The notes beneath the pieces are model-generated. The model worked only from the letters and a program-made list of their open reading frames with translations. It searched no databases and was not told where the DNA came from. Shown here piece after piece: positions 55,123 through 63,911 of a DNA stretch of 64,000 nucleotides (the first letter of the stretch is position 1; each line of letters starts with the position of its first letter). A program made the translations under genes and the position numbers. This DNA is from Flavobacteriaceae bacterium UBA6231. GTDB lineage: Bacteria; Bacteroidota; Bacteroidia; Flavobacteriales; Flavobacteriaceae. The stretch is from the NCBI GenBank assembly GCA_002441545.1, contig DJWL01000012.1:17240-81239 (forward strand), read 5' to 3'.

Positions 55123-55423
55123 AAACCTTCCTTATTACGCCGTAATTTTTACCTCTAAACATTCTGAAAACACTAAGGACTATTCAGAAATGGCTGACAA
55201 AATGGAATTACTAGCCAAACAGCAAGAAGGTTTTTTAGGTATGGATAGTGTTAGAAATGACATTGGTATCACCATTAGTTATTGGACAAGTTTAGATGCT
55301 ATTAAAAATTGGAAACAACAAACAGATCATCTAGAAGCTCAACTAAAAGGGAAAACGGAATGGTATAGTTGGTATGATGTAAAAATTTGTAAAGTAGAAA
55401 GAGAATATAGCTTTAATAGTTAA
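55115..55423 (+). CDS. Antibiotic biosynthesis monooxygenase (ABM) domain protein
   Basis: 102 aa from ATG 55115 (ATGAATAA overlap with the asparaginase stop; the longer frame from 55082 overlaps more and is less likely). Ferredoxin-like ABM fold: YYAVIFTSKHS, EGFLGMDSVR and ISYWTSLDAIKNWK. Such proteins act on quinones, heme or volatile oxidised compounds, or only bind them. Translationally coupled to the peptidase with no obvious shared pathway. Confidence 0.85.
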   Translation: MNKNLPYYAVIFTSKHSENTKDYSEMADKMELLAKQQEGFLGMDSVRNDIGITISYWTSLDAIKNWKQQTDHLEAQLKGKTEWYSWYDVKICKVEREYSFNS

Positions 55424-55427
55424 AAAC

Positions 55428-56336
55428 TTAGTGTTCAATAAATGTTTTCAATATACTATGGTCTGATTTTGTTGTGAAAATTTTTTCGGATTTTAAAATT
55501 TTTAAATCTTTTGAGACCCAAATATGATCTAATGAAAGCAATGGTATATTATAAAACCAGGTTTCTCTAAAACCATTGCCCTTTTTATTAAAAGCTTGGT
55601 TAAAATCTGTTTTAAGTTGTTTTAGATATATAGATTCATAAGGTGTATTAAAATCTCCTAAAACAATAGTATTATCTTTTCTTTTAATAGATTTATTGAC
55701 AAAGTTTAATTCCCATTCTCTAGGCACATCTGTACTTCCTTGCACGTCAACCGCATAAAAACCGACTCCAGCAGTTTTAAAATCTATGACTGTTGTACCG
55801 TATTTTGATGTGTTTTCACTTTTAATATCTATGGCTGTTTTTGAAAAAATAAATAGCTCCCTATCCGATTTATAAAAATAGTAATTAGGGTATTTTTGCT
55901 TAAACTTCTCAATATCATTTTCTGGAGATTCAACTAATACCATAACATTTGGGATATCTCCATTTTCATTAAAAGCCAATTCAAAAGTATTTTCTCTAGA
56001 TGCATTCCAAAAAACCACTTCTAAATCTGTTTCTTTAATAGTATCAGGAATATGCACTTTAAAACTTTTACTTAACCATATCAGTAACAAAACCGAAGCT
56101 ATAATTAAATTATATCGTCTCCATTGTTTAGTAAGAAAAAGCGTTAAAGCTAAAACTACAACAATAATGACTGGCAAAGGAAACCCATAAAAAAATAACG
56201 AAGACCAAAAAGTACGCTCTTTTATAACAAAGTGACTTGCTATTAGGCTTAAAATAATCACAACATTTATGAATTGTAAAATAACCCTTAAAATTGTTAG
56301 TATTATCTTAAAGGAAACCCTTTTATTAGAAACCAT
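55428..56336 (-). CDS. Endonuclease/exonuclease/phosphatase-fold membrane protein
   Basis: 302 aa. Three hydrophobic helices in the first ~90 residues, then an EEP domain outside: VLVESPEND, VLGDFNTPYES, LDHIWVS and TKSDHSILKT, matching the E, GDFN, DH and SDH catalytic points. Likely a Mg-dependent phosphodiesterase (nuclease or lipid phosphatase) facing the periplasm. 4 bp from the convergent ABM gene stop. Confidence 0.88.
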   Translation of the reverse strand: MVSNKRVSFKIILTILRVILQFINVVIILSLIASHFVIKERTFWSSLFFYGFPLPVIIVVVLALTLFLTKQWRRYNLIIASVLLLIWLSKSFKVHIPDTIKETDLEVVFWNASRENTFELAFNENGDIPNVMVLVESPENDIEKFKQKYPNYYFYKSDRELFIFSKTAIDIKSENTSKYGTTVIDFKTAGVGFYAVDVQGSTDVPREWELNFVNKSIKRKDNTIVLGDFNTPYESIYLKQLKTDFNQAFNKKGNGFRETWFYNIPLLSLDHIWVSKDLKILKSEKIFTTKSDHSILKTFIEH

Positions 56337-56357
56337 AAATATTTTTAAAAAAATAAA

Positions 56358-56834
56358 CTAATCTTTCTCCCACGTTTTATAAGGTTGTTTACTTAATTGA
56401 GAATTATAATATTTAATGTTTCCCGTTACTTCTTCACCAATCCAGTTAGGTTTTGTAAACACCTCGTTTTCATTTTCTAATTCCAATTCAGTAATTATTA
56501 AACCTTCATTATCACCATGAAAAACATCTACTTCATAAATATGGTTTTCAACCTTTACTTCGTAGCGTGTTTTATCAATAACTCCAGGCTCGCAAAGTTT
56601 TAATAATGCTTCAGCCTCTTGCTTAGATATTTTTTTTTCCCACTCAAACCGTGTTAAACCTTCATTATCCGATAGCCCTTTAACAGTTATAAATCCATAA
56701 TCTCCTTTTAACCTAACTCTTACCGTTCTTTCTTTGTGCGTGTTTAAAAACCCTTGAATAATTCTAGTTTTTTTTAATGCTTCTTTTATAAAATCTGGTG
56801 ATGTTACTAAAAACTTACGCTCTATTTCTATCAT
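56358..56834 (-). CDS. CYTH-domain triphosphate tunnel protein
   Basis: 158 aa. Begins with the ExExK signature (E3, E5, K7 in MIEIERKFL) and has alternating R/K/E strands (RVRLKGDYGFITVKG, ELELENENE). Belongs to the CYTH superfamily, which hydrolyses inorganic triphosphate or makes cAMP; substrate not resolvable. Overlaps the Rossmann gene by ATGA. Confidence 0.9.
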   Translation of the reverse strand: MIEIERKFLVTSPDFIKEALKKTRIIQGFLNTHKERTVRVRLKGDYGFITVKGLSDNEGLTRFEWEKKISKQEAEALLKLCEPGVIDKTRYEVKVENHIYEVDVFHGDNEGLIITELELENENEVFTKPNWIGEEVTGNIKYYNSQLSKQPYKTWEKD

Positions 56835-57493
56835 ACTTTATCAGAAATTTTTTGAATTTCGTTTGATTGAATTCTACTAGACTTATAATTGTTATTAGCT
56901 AACCAAACCATGGCATTTACAATAGTTTTTGGATGAATAGATCTGTATTTTTTTAAACTTCCAATTAGAAAAGGATTTAAACCCGTCATTAAAACCTTTG
57001 CCATTTTTTCACCAAACCTTTTTTCAGCCCTATTCCCACTAATTAAAGAAGGTTGAAGAATATAAGTGTTTTTTATTTTTTCTAACAGCACATCTTCTTC
57101 CATTCTTCCTTTGGTTCGATTGTAAAACAGTTTACTCTTTTTATTGGCTCCTAATGCAGAAATAACAACAAAAGTGGGAATTCCCTTTTTGGCACAAATC
57201 TGAGCTAAACTTACAGGAATTCCATAATCAATTTTAAGATACGTAGCTTTATCAGGTGTTTTTGACTTAGTTGTTCCAATACAACAAAAAACTTCATCGG
57301 CAATAAATAAATCTTGAAGCTTATCTAATTCAAATAAATCTACCAGATGCTCTTCAATTTTCGAATGGGTTATTTTACAAGAATTTCTACTAAAAAGTTT
57401 TATGGTTTGATATCTGTTATCATCCAAAAGACATTGTAATAATAAACTGCCTGTAAGACCAGTTGCTCCAATTATAATTGCTGTTTTTGCCAT
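56831..57493 (-). CDS. NAD(P)-binding Rossmann protein (HTATIP2-like)
   Basis: 220 aa. GATGLTGSLL nucleotide loop (9-18) and the SDR-like segments VFCCIGTTKSKTPD and VISALGANKKSK. Resembles the atypical SDR family of oxidoreductase HTATIP2/YwnB; no clear catalytic Tyr-Lys pair. Divergent from dinB with a 42-bp gap. Confidence 0.85.
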   Translation of the reverse strand: MAKTAIIIGATGLTGSLLLQCLLDDNRYQTIKLFSRNSCKITHSKIEEHLVDLFELDKLQDLFIADEVFCCIGTTKSKTPDKATYLKIDYGIPVSLAQICAKKGIPTFVVISALGANKKSKLFYNRTKGRMEEDVLLEKIKNTYILQPSLISGNRAEKRFGEKMAKVLMTGLNPFLIGSLKKYRSIHPKTIVNAMVWLANNNYKSSRIQSNEIQKISDKV

Positions 57494-57535
57494 GGCATAT
57501 AATTCTCTTTGATAAAGATATTATATTTTTACAAG

Positions 57536-58633
57536 ATGTCTGAGATTCCACCTATTAGAAAAATTATTCATGTAGATATGGATGCATTTTATGCGTCTGT
57601 AGAGCAATTGGATAACCCTGAACTAAAAGGGAAACCTATTGCTGTTGGTGGAAGTGAAAAACGAGGCGTGGTTAGTGCTGCTAGTTATGAGGCAAGAAAA
57701 TTTGGAGTGAAAAGTGCTATGAGTGGTATTCAGGCCAAACGAAATTGCCCAGAACTTATTTTTGTTAGACCACGTTTTGAAAGATACCATGAAATTTCAA
57801 AAAAAATAAGAGCCATTTTTCATGACTATACAGATTTGGTGGAACCTCTTTCTTTAGATGAAGCTTATTTAGATGTTACAAAAAATAAAAAAGGAAACCC
57901 TAGTGCTTCATTAATTGCAAAGGAAATTAGGAATCGCATTTTTAAGGAAGTAGGTTTAACAGCTTCTGCAGGTATTTCAATTAATAAATTTATAGCTAAA
58001 GTTGCTAGTGATTATAACAAACCCAACGGACAAAAAACCGTGAATCCTGAAGAGGTTATTGAATTTCTTGAACAACTTGATATCAGAAAATTTTATGGCG
58101 TTGGTAAAGTTACCGCAGAAAAAATGTACCAATTAGGAATCTTTACTGGGAAAGACTTAAAATCAAAAAGCATTGACTATTTAGATGAGCATTTTGGAAA
58201 GTCTGGCAGATACTACTATTATGTGGTTAGAGGTATTCATAATAGCGAGGTCAAACCCAACAGAATTAGAAAAAGTTTAGCTGCAGAGCATACTTTTAAT
58301 GAAAACTTATCCAGTGAAATTTTTATGCTGGAAAAATTAGAGCGAATTGCTGATGAAGTGTCACAAAGATTAACTAAAAGTAAAGTAGCAGGAAAAACAG
58401 TAACATTAAAAATAAAGTATAGTGATTTTACATTGCAAACAAGAAGTAAAACACTGCACTATTTTATAAATGATAAATCTTTGATTTTAGACACTTCGAA
58501 AGATTTATTGTATCAAGAAAAATTGAGTAATTCTGTTCGATTATTAGGTATTTCAATGTCAAATTTAAATACAGAAACTAAAAAAATACCTGAACAAAAA
58601 AGTGTAAGTGTTCAGTTAAAGTTTGATTTTTAA
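57536..58633 (+). CDS. dinB: DNA polymerase IV
   Basis: 365 aa from ATG 57536 (TTG at 57509 rejected: the added residues are not conserved). Y-family motifs HVDMDAFYASVE (metal D14, D16) and PLSLDEAYLDVT, GVGKVTAEKMYQLGI helix-hairpin-helix in the thumb and a C-terminal little-finger domain. Translesion polymerase. It ends in a short LKFDF-type tail that may be a clamp-binding peptide (QLKFDF). Terminator follows. Confidence 0.96.
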   Translation: MSEIPPIRKIIHVDMDAFYASVEQLDNPELKGKPIAVGGSEKRGVVSAASYEARKFGVKSAMSGIQAKRNCPELIFVRPRFERYHEISKKIRAIFHDYTDLVEPLSLDEAYLDVTKNKKGNPSASLIAKEIRNRIFKEVGLTASAGISINKFIAKVASDYNKPNGQKTVNPEEVIEFLEQLDIRKFYGVGKVTAEKMYQLGIFTGKDLKSKSIDYLDEHFGKSGRYYYYVVRGIHNSEVKPNRIRKSLAAEHTFNENLSSEIFMLEKLERIADEVSQRLTKSKVAGKTVTLKIKYSDFTLQTRSKTLHYFINDKSLILDTSKDLLYQEKLSNSVRLLGISMSNLNTETKKIPEQKSVSVQLKFDF

Positions 58634-58642
58634 ATATAAAAA

Positions 58643-58677
58643 ACGTGATTTACATTATAAAATAAAGTAAATCACGT
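58643..58677. terminator. Bidirectional terminator dinB/pyk
   Basis: Perfect 11-bp stem ACGTGATTTAC / GTAAATCACGT (58643-58653 with 58667-58677) between the convergent dinB and pyk genes. Confidence 0.7.
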
Positions 58678-58701
58678 ATAAATAGTTTAATTAATGACTC
58701 T

Positions 58702-60144
58702 TTAAATTGAAGAAGAGGTAATTTCAGTTACACGTAAGGTGTTTACCATTCCTTTATCTTGAATTGGCATAGCTGCTAAACTAATTAACATGTCGCCTTC
58801 TTCTAAATAACCCATTTTACACGCAATGTTATTAACGTCTTCAATAGTCTCATCTGTACTGACAAATTTATCATAGAAAAAAGCTTTTACTCCCCAAAGT
58901 AAACTTAGTTGAGTAAGGATACGTTTATTTGATGTAAACACTAATATATGAGATAAAGGTCTCCATGCAGAAATTTGAAATGCAGTATATCCACTATTTG
59001 TTAAAGTAGATATGGCTTTTGCATTAATTTCATTAGCCATATTTGCTGCGTGATAACAAATAGATTTTGTAATGTATCTATTGGTTCGAATATGTGGTGC
59101 TAACTGTGGTACTTTAATTAATGGTGAGTCTTCAACACTTTTTAAAATGTTAGACATCTGTCTTATAACTTGAACAGGGTATTGTCCAACTGATGTCTCG
59201 CCAGAAAGCATAACAGCATCAGCACCATCCATCACAGAGTTTGCAACATCATTAACCTCTGCTCTTGTTGGAGTTAAACTAGAAATCATAGTCTCCATCA
59301 TTTGAGTAGCAATAATAACAGGTATTCTAGCTTTTTTGGCTCTTAATACCAATTGCTTTTGAATAAGTGGCACTTCTTCGGCAGGAATTTCAACTCCAAG
59401 ATCACCACGTGCTACCATGATTCCATCACAATGCGCAACAATTTTATCAATGTTTTCTACAGCTTCTGGTTTTTCAATTTTTGCTATAATTGGAATTTTT
59501 TCATCACTGTGCTCATTAATTAAATCACGAAGTTGAATTAAATCTTCAGCATGTCGAACAAATGATAAGGCAATCCAATCTACTTGCTGTTTAATAGCAA
59601 ATAAAGCATCTTCAATATCTTTTTCAGTTAACGCTGGTTGCGAAATATTGGTGTTTGGAAGGTTTACTCCTTTTTTAGATTTTAATGGTCCTCCTTGAAT
59701 AACACGAGCTTTTACTTCACTAATTTTATCCGTTGAAACAACTTCAAAAATTAATTTTCCGTCATCTAATAGAATACGTTCTCCGGGTTTGGCATCTTGT
59801 GGAAACCTATCATAGGTCATATATACTCGCTCTTTAGTGCCTTCAAAACGTTCTCCGGTTGCAAATACGATTTCATCGCCTGGATGAACTACAACTTCTT
59901 CTTTCATAACACCAACCCTAAGTTTGGGTCCTTGTAAGTCTCCTAGAATGGCACAATTGTATCCGTATTCTTTATTAAGTTCTCTTATTATTTTAATACG
60001 CTCTGCTACATCATTATAATCTGCATGAGAAAAGTTTATTCTGAATACATCTACACCTTCATCCAACATTCCTTTTAATACTTCTTTGGTACTTGATGCA
60101 GGACCTAATGTGGCTACTATTTTCGTTTTTTTTCTGATTGGCAT
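58702..60144 (-). CDS. pyk: Pyruvate kinase
   Basis: 480 aa. ATLGPASS, RINFSHAD, IIAKIEKPEAVENID (catalytic K), MVARGDLGVEIP and MLSGETSVGQYPV signatures; full length with C-terminal regulatory domain. Converts phosphoenolpyruvate to pyruvate. Its ATG overlaps the stop of the IPExxxVDY gene (TAATG). Confidence 0.97.
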   Translation of the reverse strand: MPIRKKTKIVATLGPASSTKEVLKGMLDEGVDVFRINFSHADYNDVAERIKIIRELNKEYGYNCAILGDLQGPKLRVGVMKEEVVVHPGDEIVFATGERFEGTKERVYMTYDRFPQDAKPGERILLDDGKLIFEVVSTDKISEVKARVIQGGPLKSKKGVNLPNTNISQPALTEKDIEDALFAIKQQVDWIALSFVRHAEDLIQLRDLINEHSDEKIPIIAKIEKPEAVENIDKIVAHCDGIMVARGDLGVEIPAEEVPLIQKQLVLRAKKARIPVIIATQMMETMISSLTPTRAEVNDVANSVMDGADAVMLSGETSVGQYPVQVIRQMSNILKSVEDSPLIKVPQLAPHIRTNRYITKSICYHAANMANEINAKAISTLTNSGYTAFQISAWRPLSHILVFTSNKRILTQLSLLWGVKAFFYDKFVSTDETIEDVNNIACKMGYLEEGDMLISLAAMPIQDKGMVNTLRVTEITSSSI

Positions 60145-60629
60145 TAGTAAAAAATTAAATTGTCTTTAGATTTTAATTGACTTTGATCAACAGTATACGC
60201 TGTTGCTATTTGGGGAATACTTAGTATGGTATTGATAATATGCTTTTCTTTTTTAACATTAAATTCATCATCAATTTTCAATAAATAATTTACGTTTTTT
60301 AATTCGGGTAATAAATTAAAAAATTTTGTAACACTATGAGTTGTTTCAAATAACAAACCCGAATTAGCTTTTGTAAAATCATTTATCTTACAAATATTTG
60401 AAACCAAATTCCAAGTTAAAAGTTGTTTTTGGTCTTCCCATTTATATATAGAATAGGTAGATTTACCATGATTGAAATCTAAATCAAATCTTTTTCTTTC
60501 AAGGTTAATTTTTAAAAACTTATTAAGAAGATATGCTAACCGGTAGTCTTCAATGGTGCAATGAATTGCTATTAAAGTAAAAACTGATTCATCAAAAATA
60601 TCATCAAGAATAAGTTTGTGTATCGCCAT
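60144..60629 (-). CDS. IPExxxVDY-family protein
   Basis: 161 aa, soluble, mostly alpha/beta. Carries IPQIATAYTVDQ near the C-terminus, close to the IPxxxxxVDY name motif of a Bacteroidota-specific family, which I recall being encoded beside pyk and rnc, as here. Function unknown; coupling to pyk suggests a role in carbon metabolism or its regulation. Confidence 0.75.
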   Translation of the reverse strand: MAIHKLILDDIFDESVFTLIAIHCTIEDYRLAYLLNKFLKINLERKRFDLDFNHGKSTYSIYKWEDQKQLLTWNLVSNICKINDFTKANSGLLFETTHSVTKFFNLLPELKNVNYLLKIDDEFNVKKEKHIINTILSIPQIATAYTVDQSQLKSKDNLIFY

Positions 60630-60678
60630 AACTTATATAAAATCGGTGTAAATATAATATTTAAAACATTCAAATTAA

Positions 60679-60697
60679 TAAGATTTCCTAAATCTTA
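60679..60697 (-). terminator. Terminator after rnc
   Basis: TAAGATTT-CCT-AAATCTTA, 8-bp stem, 59 bp after the rnc stop and followed on the minus strand by a T-rich tract. Confidence 0.5.
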
Positions 60698-60755
60698 ATA
60701 GGAATGCACAACTAAAACGTTGTAGTGAATGATTTTAATGAAAGTGCTAAAAATA

Positions 60756-61490
60756 TCATTTAGACATTCTTGATTGAAAGACAAAAAAGGCTCTTTTTGA
60801 AACTTTTTCTTCAGCTTTTTTCTTTGAAGTAGCTCTAGCTTTAGCTATAATTTTATTGTCAATTGATAATTTTACTGAAAAGTGTCTAACTTCGTCATTA
60901 CCTGTATCTTCATAAACATTATAATCAAACTTTTTCTTTTCCTTTTGACACCATTCAATGAGTAAACTCTTATAGCTAATAACTTTTCCTTCTAATTGAG
61001 CAATATCTACGTAAGGAATTATAACACGTTTATAAATAAATTTTTCGCAGAACTTGAATCCTTTATCTAAAAAAATAGCTCCTATTAAGGCTTCAAATAA
61101 ATTACCATGAATATTATCTCCAAATTGTGCAGATGAAATTTTACTTTCAATAAGTTTAATGAGATTTAGGTCTTTTCCTAATTCGTTTAAATGTTCTCTA
61201 CTAACAATTTTAGATCGCATTTTGGTTAAATATCCTTCGTCTCCACCAGGAACTTCAAGATATAAATGTGATGCAATAACGGCGCCAAGCATGGCGTCAC
61301 CTAAAAATTCTAAACGTTCATAATTAATAGCATTTCCTTCTCCATCCTTTATGTTCATAGAACGATGGGTAAATGCTGTTTTATAAATCTGTATGTTTTT
61401 AGGCTTAAATCCTAATACTTTTTTTAATTGAATAAAAAAAATCCCGTTATTGTTAAAACGGGATTTCAATATGTTTCGAATATTTTTCAA
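60756..61490 (-). CDS. rnc: Ribonuclease III
   Basis: 244 aa. RNase III signature NYERLEFLGDAML with E61 and D65, and a C-terminal dsRNA-binding domain (~165-240, YKSLLIEWCQKEKKKFDY start). The start is a TTG at 61490: an in-frame TAA lies two codons upstream and the first in-frame ATG is codon 45, inside the conserved THRSM segment, so TTG is needed to give the usual N-terminus. Codons 9-18 encode a terminator-like hairpin. Starts 7 bp after fabF. Cleaves double-stranded RNA, including rRNA precursors. Confidence 0.95.
   Translation of the reverse strand: MKNIRNILKSRFNNNGIFFIQLKKVLGFKPKNIQIYKTAFTHRSMNIKDGEGNAINYERLEFLGDAMLGAVIASHLYLEVPGGDEGYLTKMRSKIVSREHLNELGKDLNLIKLIESKISSAQFGDNIHGNLFEALIGAIFLDKGFKFCEKFIYKRVIIPYVDIAQLEGKVISYKSLLIEWCQKEKKKFDYNVYEDTGNDEVRHFSVKLSIDNKIIAKARATSKKKAEEKVSKRAFFVFQSRMSK
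61433..61466 (-). promoter_or_regulatory. Terminator-like hairpin inside the rnc start region
   Basis: Minus-strand stem AAATCCCGTT / AACGGGATTT (61457-61466 with 61439-61448), 8-nt loop, then further T residues so that eight T follow the GGGA: an intrinsic terminator shape. It lies 32 bp beyond the fabF stop but within rnc codons 9-18. Confidence 0.7.
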
Positions 61491-61497
61491 TCGTTAA

Positions 61498-62748
61498 TTA
61501 TTCTAATCTCTTGAATACAACGCAAGCATTGTGACCACCAAATCCAAAGGTATTGCTCATACCAACTTTAACATCTCTTTTTTGAGCTTTGTTCAAGGTT
61601 AAATTTAATTCAGGGTCGATATTTTCATCAACAGTAGTATGGTTAATGGTAGGCGGAACGATACCGTGTTCCATAGCCAATATTACAGAAATTGCTTCTA
61701 TAGCGCCCGCTGCACCAAGTAAATGACCTGTCATTGACTTTGTTGAATTAATATTAATATGTTTAGCGTGGTTACCAAAAACTTCTGATATAGCTTTAAG
61801 CTCGGCTACATCTCCTAATGGTGTAGAAGTCCCGTGTGTATTTATATGATCTACATCTTCAGGTTTAAGTCCTGCATTTTCTAAACAATTTTTCATAACG
61901 GCTATAACGCCTATTCCATCAGGATGTGGAGCTGTCATATGATACGCATCAGAAGATAAGCCTCCACCAATAAACTCAGCATAAATTTTTGCCCCTCGTT
62001 TTTTTGCATGTTCATATTCTTCTAAAACTAGTGCCCCAGCACCTTCTCCTAAAACAAAACCATCTCTTGTACCATCAAATGGACGAGATGCTGATTCTGG
62101 AGTTTCGTTTCTAGTTGATAAGGCATGCATGGCATTAAATCCTCCCATACCTGCAATGGTTACTGCGGCCTCACTACCTCCAGTTACAATTAAATCACAA
62201 TGACCAAGTCTGATTGAGTTTAGTGCGTCAAACATAGCATTAGCTGAAGAAGCACAAGCTGAAACTGTCGTGTAATTTGGTCCCATAAATCCATATTTTA
62301 TGGATATGTTAGCCGGAGCAATGTCGGCAATCATTTTAGGTATGAAAAATGGGTTGAATCTTGGAGAGCCATCACCGGATGCAAAGTTTAAAACTTCATC
62401 TTGAAACGTTTCCAATCCACCAATTCCTGCTCCCCAAATAACCCCTACTCGCAATTTGTTTACTTCATCAAGATTTAATTTGGCGTCTGCTATTGCTTCA
62501 TCAGCTGCAACCATTGCATACTGCGCAAATTTATCCATTTTGCGTGCCTCTTTTCTATCAAGAAAATCGGTAGCCTCAAAGTTTTTTATTTCGCAAGCGA
62601 ATTTTGTTTTAAACTTTTCGGTATCAAAATATGTTATAGGTGCAGCACCACTTTTACCTCCAATTAAGCCTTTCCAAAATTCATCTTTGGTATTCCCAAT
62701 TGGGGTTAAAGCGCCTAATCCTGTAACTACAACTCGCTTTAATTCCAT
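61498..62748 (-). CDS. fabF: 3-oxoacyl-ACP synthase II
   Basis: 416 aa. Catalytic triad C165 (TVSACASSAN), His in NTHGTSTPLGD, and His in KSMTGHLLGAAGA. Elongates acyl-ACP in fatty acid synthesis. Eleven bp after acpP, the normal order in Bacteroidota. Confidence 0.97.
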   Translation of the reverse strand: MELKRVVVTGLGALTPIGNTKDEFWKGLIGGKSGAAPITYFDTEKFKTKFACEIKNFEATDFLDRKEARKMDKFAQYAMVAADEAIADAKLNLDEVNKLRVGVIWGAGIGGLETFQDEVLNFASGDGSPRFNPFFIPKMIADIAPANISIKYGFMGPNYTTVSACASSANAMFDALNSIRLGHCDLIVTGGSEAAVTIAGMGGFNAMHALSTRNETPESASRPFDGTRDGFVLGEGAGALVLEEYEHAKKRGAKIYAEFIGGGLSSDAYHMTAPHPDGIGVIAVMKNCLENAGLKPEDVDHINTHGTSTPLGDVAELKAISEVFGNHAKHININSTKSMTGHLLGAAGAIEAISVILAMEHGIVPPTINHTTVDENIDPELNLTLNKAQKRDVKVGMSNTFGFGGHNACVVFKRLE

Positions 62749-62759
62749 AAAGTTCTTTC

Positions 62760-62993
62760 TTATTTTGCAGCCTCTATATATGATATAGCTTGACCTACTG
62801 TTGCGATATTTTCAGCTTGATCGTCTGGGATTTGAATGTCAAATTCTTTTTCAAATTCCATAATTAATTCAACAGTGTCAAGTGAATCGGCACCCAAATC
62901 ATTTGTGAATGATGCTCCGTTTACTACTTCACTTTCATCAACACCTAATTTATCAACGATAATAGCTTTTACTTTTGCTGCAACGTCAGACAT
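62760..62993 (-). CDS. acpP: Acyl carrier protein
   Basis: 77 aa acidic helical protein with the DSL phosphopantetheine site ([11 protein letters not shown]37). First gene of acpP-fabF-rnc with a strong promoter upstream. Confidence 0.98.
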   Translation of the reverse strand: MSDVAAKVKAIIVDKLGVDESEVVNGASFTNDLGADSLDTVELIMEFEKEFDIQIPDDQAENIATVGQAISYIEAAK

Positions 62994-63042
62994 AATTGTA
63001 ATTTTTAATTAATACTTAAATTTGTTTTCAAATAATTCGGTG

Positions 63043-63074
63043 CAAAGTAATACATTTACGATGTATATCTCAAA
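63043..63074 (-). promoter_or_regulatory. acpP promoter
   Basis: Minus-strand TTTG (63071-63074), 20-bp spacer, TTACTTTG (63043-63050), one base off TAnnTTTG, 50 bp before the ATG. Confidence 0.6.
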
Positions 63075-63127
63075 GAAAAAAAATAAAAAAGATTATAAGC
63101 CAGTATCAACCATAAGATTCAAACCGT

Positions 63128-63135
63128 TAGATTTG
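63128..63135 (+). promoter_or_regulatory. TAGATTTG -7 element of purN
   Basis: Full TAnnTTTG match 42 bp before the ATG, set in an inverted repeat TTCAAA-N8-TTTGAA; no -33 TTTG at 19-23 bp. Confidence 0.4.
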
Positions 63136-63177
63136 AACATATTATTCAATTATTCCAGTTGTTAATTTATTGTTAAA

Positions 63178-63750
63178 ATGAAAGTGAAAAGAATAGCGTT
63201 ATTTGCTTCAGGTGCGGGTACTAATGTGCAAAATATAATTGAGTATTTCTCAGATAATGAGAATGTTAATGTTGATTCTGTATGGTCAAACAATCCAAAT
63301 GCATTTGTTTTGGAACGTAGCAGGAGTTTGGGTATAAATACATTTACTTTTTCCAGAGATGAATTTCGAAATTCTTTAAAAGTTGTTGAAATACTTAAAA
63401 ATAGGGACGTTGACCTGGTAGTTCTTGCAGGTTTTTTATGGTTAATCCCTGAAAATCTGATTCAGAATTTTCCCATCATAAATATTCATCCGGCTTTGTT
63501 ACCAAAGTATGGAGGAAAAGGTATGTACGGATTAAATGTTCATCAGGCGGTTGTTGACAACCATGAAAAGGAATCAGGTATTACCATACATTTTGTGAAT
63601 AAGAATTATGATGAAGGCAAGATTATTTTTCAGGCAAAATGCGAAGTTTTATCCACCGATAGTGCCACGGATGTTGCTTCCAAAGTGCATCAACTGGAAT
63701 ACAGGTATTTTCCGGAAATTATTGAAAAGGTTTTATCTGGTAGAATCTGA
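63178..63750 (+). CDS. purN: Phosphoribosylglycinamide formyltransferase
   Basis: 190 aa. GAGTNVQ (phosphate loop), N102 and H104 in INIHPALLPKYGG, D145 in YDEGK: the catalytic Asn-His-Asp set. Transfers formyl from 10-formyl-THF to GAR in purine synthesis. Divergent from acpP, as in related genomes. Uses CAG and CTG codons somewhat more than its neighbours. Confidence 0.96.
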   Translation: MKVKRIALFASGAGTNVQNIIEYFSDNENVNVDSVWSNNPNAFVLERSRSLGINTFTFSRDEFRNSLKVVEILKNRDVDLVVLAGFLWLIPENLIQNFPIINIHPALLPKYGGKGMYGLNVHQAVVDNHEKESGITIHFVNKNYDEGKIIFQAKCEVLSTDSATDVASKVHQLEYRYFPEIIEKVLSGRI

Positions 63751-63752
63751 AT

Positions 63753-63775
63753 CACCGGTTAACCAATTGCCGGTG
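63753..63775 (+). terminator. Weak hairpin after purN
   Basis: CACCGG-N11-CCGGTG, 6-bp GC stem three bases after the purN stop, without a T-run. Confidence 0.3.
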
Positions 63776-63911
63776 TCAAATGCGGTTTACTTTGTTTAAT
63801 TTTCATCTTTAAAATTGATTCGCTGGTTAATAAAGATTACAAATTAACATTTGGTGTTAAATAATGTTAAGCCCTCAAATCATGGCATTTCAATAAAATT
63901 ATCTTTGCTGC

